Assembly (NCBI GenBank): GCA_015233485.1
Contig: JADFXO010000028.1
Coordinates: 1 to 21,205, forward strand
Length of the DNA stretch: 21,205 nucleotides
Reading direction: 5' to 3'
Source of the DNA: Nitrospirota bacterium
GTDB lineage: Bacteria; Nitrospirota; Thermodesulfovibrionia; Thermodesulfovibrionales; Magnetobacteriaceae
The translations under genes and the position numbers were made by a program. Shown one piece after another: positions 14,289-21,114 of the stretch (positions are counted from its first letter, which is position 1; every line of letters starts with the position of its first letter). The notes under the pieces are model-generated. The model ran no database searches. It saw nothing but the letters and a program-made list of their open reading frames with translations, and was not told the DNA's origin.

Positions 14289-14317
14289 AGTATATCACTT
14301 TCCTAAAACTAAGTAAA
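14289..14317 (-). promoter_or_regulatory. Promoter of the exported-protein operon
   Basis: On the minus strand TTTACT (14317-14312) and TATACT (14294-14289) are separated by 17 bases. The predicted start, near 14282, gives a leader of about 145 bases that contains all three hairpin repeats. Confidence 0.55.
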
Positions 14318-14456
14318 GTTTTTTCTTGAAAATATTTATATCAAAAGTCTAATCAGCAGCCGCCTCTGTCAACAGGATTGGCCGTACACCGCAAAACAGG
14401 CCTGCCCGCGTGTTCAGAATTAACATCACACCCACGCATTTAATACTAAAAAATAT

Positions 14457-14493
14457 TTAGATAGTATATACTTAGATAATATATAATTAAGTA
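14457..14493 (+). promoter_or_regulatory. AT-rich promoter region of nfeD with 15-base-spaced repeats
   Basis: TTAGATA at 14457 and 14472 and TTAAGTA at 14487 recur every 15 bases. A perfect TATAAT lies at 14482-14487 but has no good -35. This is the likely promoter area for nfeD. The rest of the roughly 300-base gap between the divergent operons (14225-14530) shows nothing else beyond the minus-strand promoter. Confidence 0.35.
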
Positions 14494-14530
14494 GTAGATT
14501 TATCCACAACAACAGAGCAGAGGGCAAAAC

Positions 14531-15856
14531 ATGAAAATGAATATCGTTAACAAATCGGCAACCGCGGCGGGATACCTGATGTCCGCGTTTTGTCTGGCCG
14601 CAGTGCTGATGGGCGCGGCCGTCGCATTCGCAGAAGATGGTAAAGTAGTCACGGTTATTAAGGTAAGCGGCGCTATCGGCCCGGTGTCGTCGGAGTATAT
14701 CGCAAAATCAATAGAGAAGGCCAATAAGACTGCCGCGGCTGCCCTGATAATCGAGCTGGATACGCCTGGCGGGCTGGATACATCCATGAGGCAGATAGTA
14801 AAGGAGATAAGTGCCAGCAAGACGCCGGTTGTCGTCTATGTGTCGCCGTCGGGGGCGCGCGCGGCCAGCGCCGGTGTATTTATCACGATGGCGGCCCACA
14901 TAGCCGCTATGTCACCGGGCACAAATATCGGGGCTGCACATCCGGTCACAATCGGTGGAAAGCTGGATAAGACCTCCTCCGAAAAAGCGGAAAACGACGC
15001 CGTTGCATATATAAAATCGATTGCCCGGATAAGAAACAGAAACGCGGCATGGGCTGAGGACGCCGTAAGGAAAAGCGTTTCCCTGACGGTCGGGGAGGCC
15101 CTCAGGCAGGGCGTCATAGATGTGGTCGCAGACGACCTCGGTGACCTGCTGAAAAAAATCGACGGCAAGCAGATAAAAATGGACAACAATACGGCTATTG
15201 TCCTCAACACCTCAAAGGCATCGGTGGTAAGAGACGAGATGGGGTGGCGTCTGGCTATTTTAGGCGTAATCTCAGACCCTAACGTAGCCTACATACTGAT
15301 GTTGATAGGGATGTATGGCCTGTTTTTTGAGTTGTCAAACCCGGGGGCAATGTTTCCGGGCATTGCCGGAGGGATTTCATTGATCCTCTCGTTTTACGCC
15401 TTTCAGACGCTGCCAGTGAATTACGCGGGATTGTTTCTGATTTTGCTTGCCCTTGTGATGTTCATCTTAGAGCTTAAGGTTGTCTCACATGGGGCGCTGA
15501 CAATAGGAGGGATAATTTCAATGACGATGGGGTCGTTAATGCTGTTTGAGGAGTCGTCGCCGTTTTTCAAACTGTCCTTGTATATAATCGCCATATCGGT
15601 TATAGTAACCGTAGTGTTTTTCAGTGTGATTGTGGGGCTTTCGTATAGGGCGTACAAGAGAAAACCGGTTACCGGCGTCGAAAGCCTTGTGGGTGCCGCG
15701 GGCACGGCGGTAGAAGCCATAGACAGTACCGGCGGAATGGCCATGGTAAACGGGGCGCTGTGGCAGTGCAGGAGCGACGCCCCAATCGACAAAGGGAAAG
15801 AGGTCATAGTCGTGGAGGTCACGGGCCTAAGGCTTAAGGTGGCTCCTAAATTATAA
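14531..15856 (+). CDS. nfeD: Long-form NfeD membrane serine protease
   Basis: Long NfeD protein, 441 aa: an N-terminal signal or anchor (residues about 15-35), a ClpP-like serine protease domain (about 38-230), four or five transmembrane helices (about 245-375) and a C-terminal soluble beta-barrel (NfeD/OB-like, from VESLVGAAGTA to the end). The protease part has LDTPGGLDTSMRQIV, the catalytic Ser in GARAASAGVFI (about 114), and a Lys about 40 residues later. In archaea the related protease cleaves the C-terminal hydrophobic tail of a stomatin. Its neighbour here, 56 bases downstream, is a slipin, the conserved pairing. ATG 14531 follows AGAGGG. It acts in the membrane, in quality control or raft-like organisation. 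Confidence 0.92.
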   Translation: MKMNIVNKSATAAGYLMSAFCLAAVLMGAAVAFAEDGKVVTVIKVSGAIGPVSSEYIAKSIEKANKTAAAALIIELDTPGGLDTSMRQIVKEISASKTPVVVYVSPSGARAASAGVFITMAAHIAAMSPGTNIGAAHPVTIGGKLDKTSSEKAENDAVAYIKSIARIRNRNAAWAEDAVRKSVSLTVGEALRQGVIDVVADDLGDLLKKIDGKQIKMDNNTAIVLNTSKASVVRDEMGWRLAILGVISDPNVAYILMLIGMYGLFFELSNPGAMFPGIAGGISLILSFYAFQTLPVNYAGLFLILLALVMFILELKVVSHGALTIGGIISMTMGSLMLFEESSPFFKLSLYIIAISVIVTVVFFSVIVGLSYRAYKRKPVTGVESLVGAAGTAVEAIDSTGGMAMVNGALWQCRSDAPIDKGKEVIVVEVTGLRLKVAPKL

Positions 15857-15912
15857 AAAGGGAGGCTATCCTTCTAAATCTAATTAAAGTCAGTTTATGG
15901 AGGGTTTTTGCT

Positions 15913-16674
15913 ATGATAACAGGGTCATCGGGTTTATTTGTACTAATGTTGGTAGTGTTTTTCTTATGGAGCGCTATAAAAATCCTGAACGAGTACGAAA
16001 GGGGCGTTGTGTTCAGGCTTGGAAGGGTGATACCCGTCAAAGGCCCTGGACTGGTGATAATCCTGCCCGGCGTTGACAAGCTTGTCAGAATCAGCCTGAG
16101 GACAATAACAATGGATGTACCGTCACAAGACGTAATAACACGTGATAACGTATCGGTTAAGGTAAATGCCGTTGTGTATTTCAAGGTAATAGACCCTATA
16201 AAGGCGGTAACTGAAATCGAGGATTATTACTTCGCCACAAGCCAGATTGCACAGACCACACTTCGAAGCGTCCTTGGACAGGGCCACCTTGATGATTTAT
16301 TGTCAAAGAGAGACGAGATAAACGTCGACCTTCAGCGCATAATAGACGCCCAGACCGAGCCGTGGGGGATTAAAGTTACCGCAGTGGAGACAAAAAACGT
16401 TGATCTGCCGGTTGAGATGCAAAGGGCTATCGCAAAGCAGGCCGAGGCGGAAAGAGAAAGAAGGGCAAAGGTTATCCACGCCGAGGGTGAGTTGCAGGCA
16501 TCAGAAAAACTCACCGAAGCGGCCAGGACACTCTCTGCCGTGCCCTCCGCCTTGCAGTTAAGATACCTCCAAACCCTGTCCGAGATAGCAGTGGAGAAAA
16601 ACTCGACGATTATATTCCCGCTGCCTATTGAGCTTATCAGGCCGTTTCTTTCGGGTATGTCTGACAATAAATGA
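15913..16674 (+). CDS. Slipin (SPFH/stomatin-family protein)
   Basis: Stomatin-like SPFH protein, 253 aa. One N-terminal hydrophobic segment (LFVLMLVVFFLWSAI) is followed by the SPFH domain with NEYERGVVFRLGR, PGLVIILPGVDKLVRI and TMDVPSQDVITRDNVSVKVN. A charged coiled-coil-like stretch (RAIAKQAEAERERRAKVIHAEGE, given here only as a region near residues 172-195) comes before a hydrophobic C-terminus. That tail (LQTLSEIAVEKNSTIIFPLP) is the part cut by the long-form NfeD protease in characterised pairs. GGAGGG precedes ATG 15913. It is in an operon with nfeD and 46 bases before a sigma-54 activator gene. The role is membrane microdomain scaffolding, by family knowledge. Confidence 0.92.
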   Translation: MITGSSGLFVLMLVVFFLWSAIKILNEYERGVVFRLGRVIPVKGPGLVIILPGVDKLVRISLRTITMDVPSQDVITRDNVSVKVNAVVYFKVIDPIKAVTEIEDYYFATSQIAQTTLRSVLGQGHLDDLLSKRDEINVDLQRIIDAQTEPWGIKVTAVETKNVDLPVEMQRAIAKQAEAERERRAKVIHAEGELQASEKLTEAARTLSAVPSALQLRYLQTLSEIAVEKNSTIIFPLPIELIRPFLSGMSDNK

Positions 16675-16720
16675 CTGCGGCAAAAGGTGCAGTGAAAACA
16701 GTTGAGAAATTTGATACGGT

Positions 16721-18139
16721 GTGATGGCGCACCCGGACCTGAGCGGACTTTCGTTACTCATAGCCGGGGGCGGCCCCGATGCCTTTACCGCCGTTGAAGA
16801 GGCGTTTAAGGAATACGGCGGGGCGGTGTTTCGGGTAGATGTCCCTGGGGACGCACTAAAGTTCGTTGCCCACAGGGCAGTTGATGTCGTCCTTGCCGAT
16901 GCCGCCCTGTTTGCCCAATTTAATAGAAAGACACAAGAACTGGTAGATTCGTTAACCAGAAAGGCCGTCGTGTATCTTGCCACAGACAGCTCAAAGGGAG
17001 ACGCCGCAGAGATACTTGCCCCCGGCGTAGAGGACTACATTAATAAGCAGATAGACCCCATGCGTTTTATCCAGATGGTCGAAACACGCCTCATAAAGCG
17101 GCAAGGCGGCAGCACCGCCCTCACAGTAACAGACCCGCTGATAAATAAACTGAGGCCATACTTTTTATTTCGCTCCCCGGCGATGCGCGCGGCACTTGAG
17201 AACCTTCCCTCAGTTGCCGCGTCAAACCAAACGGTGCTGATTTCCGGTGAGACCGGCACGGGTAAGGAAATCGTCGCACGCGCGATTCATGTGTTAAGCA
17301 AACGGGCGGGCGGCCCGTTTATGGCCGTCAACTGCGGGGCTATCCCAGAGGGACTGATTGAGGGCGAACTCTTCGGACACGAAAAAGGGGCATTTACGGG
17401 GGCCGCGAAAACGAGGAAAGGGAAATTTGAAGCGGCCAGCAACGGCACTCTGTTTTTAGATGAAATAGGCGACATGCCGCTTCTCTTGCAGGTGCGCCTC
17501 CTGCGCGTCCTTGAAGAGCGCCACATCTACCGCGTAGGCGGTGAACGCCCAATCCCTATAAATGTGCGCGTCATAGCCGCCACAAGAGTCGGCCTAAAAC
17601 AGGCAGTCGCCGACGGCCTGTTTCGCGAAGACCTGTACTACCGTCTGAATATCCTGCGCATACACCTGCCCCCGTTGAGACAGCGTGTGGAGGATATTCC
17701 ATATCTCGCATTTCACTTCCTTGGACGGGCATTTGCGGAAATGGGTGTGCACCCGCCATATCCACCCCTATCGACGGCCTCCATAGACCTCATTGAAGGC
17801 CTGCCGTGGAAAGGCAATGTTCGTGAGCTTCGAAACGTCATGACCAGAGTGGCCACAGTCCTGCCGCACGATACAAAACAGGTGCTGCCAATACATCTCA
17901 CACCACACCTCGAAGACACAGAACCCCAACCTCACATCTTTCAAACCCACGAAAGGGAGCTCATCAGGGACGGTATATATATACCCATAGGAACCACGCT
18001 GCCCGAGGCCGAGAATATAATCATCAGAGAAACGCTCAAACACGCAGGCAACAACCGCACGCAGACGGCGAAAATACTAAGGATAGGGATACGCACACTG
18101 CGCCGCAAACTGAGCGAAACCGGCCAAATTGACCCATAG
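16721..18139 (+). CDS. Sigma-54-dependent transcriptional activator
   Basis: NtrC-type enhancer-binding protein, 472 aa (GTG 16721 or ATG 16724; weak ribosome-binding site). The N-terminal 120 residues resemble a receiver fold but lack the acidic pair near the start (LLIAGGGPDA), so phosphorylation is doubtful. The AAA+ domain is intact: Walker A GETGTGKE (about 176), GAFTGA (about 223) that contacts sigma-54, Walker B GTLFLDEIGD (about 245) and arginine-finger segments such as FREDLYYRLNIL. The C-terminus (AENIIIRETLKHAGNNRTQT, then AKILRIGIRTLRRKLSE) is a Fis-type helix-turn-helix. Its stop codon is part of a palindrome repeated 70 bases downstream before a sigma-54 promoter and three hsp20 genes, which are the likely targets. 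Confidence 0.92.
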   Translation: MMAHPDLSGLSLLIAGGGPDAFTAVEEAFKEYGGAVFRVDVPGDALKFVAHRAVDVVLADAALFAQFNRKTQELVDSLTRKAVVYLATDSSKGDAAEILAPGVEDYINKQIDPMRFIQMVETRLIKRQGGSTALTVTDPLINKLRPYFLFRSPAMRAALENLPSVAASNQTVLISGETGTGKEIVARAIHVLSKRAGGPFMAVNCGAIPEGLIEGELFGHEKGAFTGAAKTRKGKFEAASNGTLFLDEIGDMPLLLQVRLLRVLEERHIYRVGGERPIPINVRVIAATRVGLKQAVADGLFREDLYYRLNILRIHLPPLRQRVEDIPYLAFHFLGRAFAEMGVHPPYPPLSTASIDLIEGLPWKGNVRELRNVMTRVATVLPHDTKQVLPIHLTPHLEDTEPQPHIFQTHERELIRDGIYIPIGTTLPEAENIIIRETLKHAGNNRTQTAKILRIGIRTLRRKLSETGQIDP

Positions 18140-18153
18140 GCCATAATGGCCTA
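18137..18153. promoter_or_regulatory. Upstream activator palindrome 1
   Basis: TAGGCCATAATGGCCTA, a 17-bp inverted repeat with 8-base arms; flanking A and T extend it to 19. Its first three bases are the stop codon of the activator gene. A near-identical copy lies at 18207, centre to centre 70 bases. Together they fit paired binding sites of a Fis-type enhancer-binding protein. Confidence 0.7.
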
Positions 18154-18206
18154 TTAGACGATTCCTCTTTTAAATCACTTCATTTTGCCGCGACTTGGCC
18201 CGGCGA

Positions 18207-18223
18207 TAGGCCATTTTGGCCTA
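18207..18223. promoter_or_regulatory. Upstream activator palindrome 2
   Basis: TAGGCCATTTTGGCCTA matches palindrome 1 at 15 of 17 positions, and both mismatches are in the central spacer. It ends 63 bases before the -24 element at 18287, a usual distance for an enhancer acting on a sigma-54 promoter. Confidence 0.7.
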
Positions 18224-18286
18224 CAGAGTTGAATCATAACTTCTTATAGTTCCGGTAACCACCTGTAAATAAAGGGATTTATCTTC

Positions 18287-18301
18287 TGGCACGATATTTG
18301 C
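18287..18301 (+). promoter_or_regulatory. Sigma-54 (-24/-12) promoter of the hsp20 operon
   Basis: TGGCACG-ATAT-TTGC fits the consensus TGGCACG-N4-TTGC at every fixed position, with invariant GG and GC correctly spaced. Transcription would start about 12 bases beyond the GC, near 18312, giving a leader of about 64 bases before the first hsp20 start. The leader holds a small perfect hairpin, GGGGTT-atg-AACCCC, at 18328-18342. Confidence 0.88.
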
Positions 18302-18375
18302 TTCTATACATGTAAATGAGCAAACGCGGGGTTATGAACCCCAATTAGATAATACGATGAGGGAGGTTAGTGAAC

Positions 18376-18876
18376 ATGTTATTTTCAGATCTGGCAGGAC
18401 TTACAAGGAGAGGGTTAGGCGGACTTAACCGGTATGGTCAATACGGCTGGGGTGGATATGATGCAGTTCAAAACAGGATGAAACAGATGCAGGATGAGAT
18501 GCAGAGGCTTGTCGCAGGTTTAACCGAACGCCCGGCGGCGGAGAGGGAGTTTCCGGCGATAAACCTTTGGACAAACGAAGAGGAAGTGATGGTAACGGCT
18601 GAGCTGCCGGGTGTCAACGCCAAAGACCTCGACATTACGGTAGTTGGCAGGATGCTTACGTTAAAGGGTACTCGCGGGACTACTGAGGAGGCCAAAGACG
18701 ATGACTGCTGCCATCGCAGGGAATGCCGCTACGGGAATTTCGTAAGGGCAATTGAGCTGCCGTATGAAGTAGACGGCGATACGGTGAGCGCGAAGCTCGA
18801 AAAGGGTGTCTTAACGGTAACGCTGCCGAGGGCAGATGCCGACAAGCCTAAGAAAATCACGATATCAGCAAACTAA
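18376..18876 (+). CDS. Small heat-shock protein Hsp20, copy 1
   Basis: ATP-independent holdase of the alpha-crystallin family, 166 aa from ATG 18376; GGGAGG at 18361-18366 is better spaced for it than for the GTG at 18370. A Gly/Tyr-rich N-terminal arm (GLGGLNRYGQYGWGGYDA) and a Met/Gln helix precede the alpha-crystallin domain (about 60-160: PAINLWTNEEEVMVTAELPG to the KGVLTVTLPR signature). Unlike its two neighbours it has a cysteine group, DDDCCHRREC, near residues 107-116, in the loop before YGNFVRAIELP. That may sense redox state or bind metal. It is the first gene after the sigma-54 promoter; copy 2 starts 20 bases after its stop. Confidence 0.95.
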   Translation: MLFSDLAGLTRRGLGGLNRYGQYGWGGYDAVQNRMKQMQDEMQRLVAGLTERPAAEREFPAINLWTNEEEVMVTAELPGVNAKDLDITVVGRMLTLKGTRGTTEEAKDDDCCHRRECRYGNFVRAIELPYEVDGDTVSAKLEKGVLTVTLPRADADKPKKITISAN

Positions 18877-18896
18877 ACCTAAGGAGGTAATTAAAT

Positions 18897-19292
18897 ATGG
18901 CAGATACTTTAGATGTGAAAGAGGCGGAGGCATACGACGGCGCCGAGCACACAAGGGCGGTTAAGGTGTACACCCCGGCCGTGGACATAGTCGAAAAGAC
19001 AAACGAGATCGTTGTAACGGCGGACATGCCGGGCGTGGACGATAAGTCTATCGACATAACGCTTGAGAAAAACGTCCTGACGATATACGGCAAGGTAGAT
19101 TTGGATGTGCCGGAGAAATACCGGGCCTCATACGTTGAATATGGGATAGGCGATTACCGGAGGAGTTTTACTCTCTCTGAGGAAGTAGACAGGCAGCGCA
19201 TAGAGGCGACGGTGAAAAACGGGGTGTTGAAACTCGTATTACCGAAGGCCGAAGCCGCAAAGACAAAGAAGATAGAAGTCAGGGCGGCCTAA
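18897..19292 (+). CDS. Small heat-shock protein Hsp20, copy 2
   Basis: Second alpha-crystallin-family chaperone, 131 aa, the shortest of the three because its N-terminal arm is only about 25 residues. The domain runs from PAVDIVEKTNEIVVTADMPG to KNGVLKLVLPKAEAAKTKKI, with the usual G-V-L signature near the C-terminus. AAGGAGG lies just before ATG 18897. A short N-terminus and the DYRRSFTLSEEVD stretch fit class A-like bacterial sHsps, which often form mixed oligomers with a longer partner. It has no cysteine. The gap to copy 3 is 30 bases, so all three are one transcript. Confidence 0.95.
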   Translation: MADTLDVKEAEAYDGAEHTRAVKVYTPAVDIVEKTNEIVVTADMPGVDDKSIDITLEKNVLTIYGKVDLDVPEKYRASYVEYGIGDYRRSFTLSEEVDRQRIEATVKNGVLKLVLPKAEAAKTKKIEVRAA

Positions 19293-19322
19293 GCAAACAG
19301 GCGTTGACAGGAGGTGAACAGC

Positions 19323-19820
19323 ATGAAATTAAGAGAACTTGTACCGTGGGGATTTAATAAGGACAGCGTCCCCGCGAGACGTGAGGAAAAAGACCCATTC
19401 ACCGCCTTACAGCGGCAGATGAGCGATGTCTTTAACGGGGTTTTCAGGGGTTTTGACATGGATCCATTTTGGAGCGGCACTATGGGATTCAACCCAAACG
19501 TCAATGTGCTGGAGACCGACACAGAGATAAAGGTAACGGCGGAGCTTCCCGGCATGGACGAAAAAGACATCGACGTATCCCTAACTAAAGACACACTGAC
19601 GCTGAAAGGACAAAAGAAAGAGGAGAAAGAGGACAAGGGAACGAACTACTATCACATGGAGCGTTCGTACGGGTCATTTGTGAGGACAATACCGCTGCCG
19701 TGCGCGATAGCGGATGACAAGGTGGAGGCGGAGTTCAAAAAAGGGATCCTGACGATAAAGCTGCCCAAGACGGCCGAGGCGGTAAAAGACACCAGGAAAG
19801 TAGCCGTCAAATCAGCATAG
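19323..19820 (+). CDS. Small heat-shock protein Hsp20, copy 3
   Basis: Third alpha-crystallin-family protein, 165 aa from ATG 19323, which has AGGAGGTG at proper spacing (a GTG inside that site at 19314 is rejected). The N-terminal arm MKLRELVPWGF with ALQRQMSDVFNGVFRGFD is the common bacterial Hsp20 type. The domain shows NVNVLETDTEIKVTAELPGMD, YGSFVRTIPLP and KKGILTIKLPK. It ends with the operon terminator 30 bases downstream. Alignment by eye places it nearer to standard Hsp20 than copy 1. Confidence 0.95.
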   Translation: MKLRELVPWGFNKDSVPARREEKDPFTALQRQMSDVFNGVFRGFDMDPFWSGTMGFNPNVNVLETDTEIKVTAELPGMDEKDIDVSLTKDTLTLKGQKKEEKEDKGTNYYHMERSYGSFVRTIPLPCAIADDKVEAEFKKGILTIKLPKTAEAVKDTRKVAVKSA

Positions 19821-19849
19821 CCCCTACCCTCTTAAAACTTGCTCAACAT

Positions 19850-19877
19850 AAACGGGGAAGGCCGCCCTTCCCCGTTT
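19850..19877. terminator. Bidirectional intrinsic terminator
   Basis: A 12-bp stem, AAACGGGGAAGG (19850-19861) with CCTTCCCCGTTT (19866-19877), and a four-base loop lie between the convergent hsp20 operon and the DsrE-family gene. The U tract is short on both sides. Confidence 0.75.
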
Positions 19878-19898
19878 CACAATAAAACACCTGAAACT

Positions 19899-20273
19899 CT
19901 AAAACGTCAGTCCCTGCCGCTCAAGGAGCATTTCACCAAGAAACGTCCCGGGCTTAATCTCTGAGTTTGGGATTAGTTCTGCCTTGTCAAGTCCATAGTG
20001 CTTAACGCAAGAGGCGCAGATATAAAACTTCGCGCCTAAATCCTCGGTAAGTGTCGTTATCAGGTCTGAAACAGGGGAGAATTGATCCTTATTCTGCCAG
20101 ACGAGGGTGTCAGAAAAACCTTTCTTCGCCAACAGAACCCCTCTATCCATAAGGAAAAAGTCCAGCTGCGTATCAAACGCCTTCATATTGACGGCAAGCT
20201 GCAAGGCTCCCGCCGCGATATCGGGGTTATCGAATGAATGAGTGATGATGAACACGAATTTCTTGTCTGCCAT
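19899..20273 (-). CDS. DsrE/DsrF-like family protein
   Basis: Small DsrE-fold protein, 124 aa, beginning MADKKFVFIITHSFDNPDIA, which gives the typical first beta-strand and Asn-Pro loop. The family includes sulfur-relay proteins (DsrE, TusD) and many peroxiredoxin-like proteins of unknown role. A Cys pair in YICASCVKHYGL (about residues 78-81) occupies the region of the reactive Cys in sulfur carriers, so sulfur transfer or redox sensing is possible. AAGGAGGTC precedes ATG 20273. It stands alone, beyond the terminator of the chaperone operon. A damaged second copy lies about 500 bases away (20646-20755). Confidence 0.8.
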   Translation of the reverse strand: MADKKFVFIITHSFDNPDIAAGALQLAVNMKAFDTQLDFFLMDRGVLLAKKGFSDTLVWQNKDQFSPVSDLITTLTEDLGAKFYICASCVKHYGLDKAELIPNSEIKPGTFLGEMLLERQGLTF

Positions 20274-20357
20274 GGGAAAGACCTCCTTGTATTGTGATTT
20301 GTATTTATAACGGAGTTATTATAACACGTTGCCCGATTAAGTTGTAGCTATTGCAGA

Positions 20358-20615
20358 TTATTTAATGAAAGACTTGAACATTACAAACATGGCCGCTAAT
20401 TGACCTGCCCAAAATATAAACATCCACTTTAAGGTTTCAGCTTTAGTATCGCCAATTTTCTCTACAAGTTTGGTTTCAAGTTTGGCGAGGTCTTCTTTGG
20501 TGGCTAAGTCCTTACGTGATGTTGATTCAGCATCGTTGAGGACTTTGATCAGGCTGTCAGTGGCCTCATCGCCTAACTTCTCACGTAACGGTTTAGGTAT
20601 CGCTATCACGCTCAT
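20358..20615 (-). CDS. Small coiled-coil protein with C-terminal membrane helix
   Basis: An 85-aa protein from ATG 20615 (MSVIAIPKPLREKLGDEAT). It has an amphipathic, charged middle (SRKDLATKEDLAKLETKLVE) that should form a coiled coil, and one C-terminal hydrophobic helix (WMFIFWAGQLAAMFVMF) ending in KSFIK. This layout matches the DUF1640-like/CCDC90-like group of small tail-anchored proteins, often found in several copies near toxin-like or mobile regions; the function is unknown. An in-frame TTG at 20633 would add MCYAQT but is inside the promoter. There is no Shine-Dalgarno sequence, and the promoter places the transcription start on or next to the ATG, so translation is probably leaderless. 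Confidence 0.7.
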   Translation of the reverse strand: MSVIAIPKPLREKLGDEATDSLIKVLNDAESTSRKDLATKEDLAKLETKLVEKIGDTKAETLKWMFIFWAGQLAAMFVMFKSFIK

Positions 20616-20621
20616 AGTTTG

Positions 20622-20650
20622 AGCATAACACAAGGAAAAAATTTAGTCAA
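20622..20650 (-). promoter_or_regulatory. Promoter giving a leaderless transcript
   Basis: On the minus strand, TTGACT (20650-20645), a 17-base spacer and TATGCT (20627-20622) are followed by only six bases before the ATG at 20615. RNA start about 7 bases past the -10 would coincide with the A of the ATG. Confidence 0.6.
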
Positions 20651-20755
20651 CCAACTTAACAAACCCGACCGCCTTTAACTGCGCCTGTTTGGAAAGTGTC
20701 GTCAGCAGGTCTGAAACCGGAGAGAATTGATCCTTGTTCTGCTGAAAAACCTTTC
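20646..20755 (-). pseudogene. Remnant of a second DsrE-like gene
   Basis: The minus-strand frame reading KVFQQNKDQFSPVSDLLTTL and on to KAVGFVKLVD-stop parallels residues KKGF...WQNKDQFSPVSDLITTL of the intact DsrE-like gene at 19899. At base level, 20692-20755 closely resembles 20050-20135 but lacks about 18-20 bases. Upstream the frame hits stop codons, so the first half is gone. It is a truncated tandem duplicate. Confidence 0.65.
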
Positions 20756-20799
20756 CTTATCATAGCGAACATCTTTTGTAGCGGAGTGAGAACATCACA

Positions 20800-21114
20800 T
20801 CATCCCGTATATTTAAGAAATTTTGGACAGTTCTCCTTAATATGCCTTTTAATCTCTTCATTAAAAGATACTCCCGTACCGTTGTCATATATAACAAAAA
20901 AATCTCTACTTGACATTCTTTTTGCCATTGTTGAATCAACACATGCCAATTTCTTGTTTTCGTCGAGAAACAGTTTTGGATCCTTGTTGCGTTCTAATCG
21001 TTCCCGCAGCATAGCCTTAGATTTTGCATCAAATGATTGACATCGTTCTGCAGTCTCATTATCGATTTCTGAGTAGAGGTGTAATGCTACCCAAAAGTCA
21101 AGACATTTTTTCAC
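20800..21114 (-). CDS. Hypothetical protein, unrecognised
   Basis: A 104-codon frame from GTG 21114 (KKCLDFWVALHLYSEID) to a TGA at 20800. It is charged and mostly helical in the first half (KAMLRERLERNKDPKLF), with a short strand-like FFVIYDNGTGV near residue 75. It has four Cys. No Shine-Dalgarno sequence precedes the GTG, and the open frame reaches only to a TAG seven codons earlier, so it may be a fragment. AT content is higher than in the chaperone genes. I cannot place it in a family. Confidence 0.4.
   Translation of the reverse strand: MKKCLDFWVALHLYSEIDNETAERCQSFDAKSKAMLRERLERNKDPKLFLDENKKLACVDSTMAKRMSSRDFFVIYDNGTGVSFNEEIKRHIKENCPKFLKYTG

Noticed and set aside
18328..18342. RNA thermometer in the hsp20 leader
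   Set aside because: The GGGGTT-atg-AACCCC hairpin is real, but it does not involve the ribosome-binding site, so a thermometer function is not supported.
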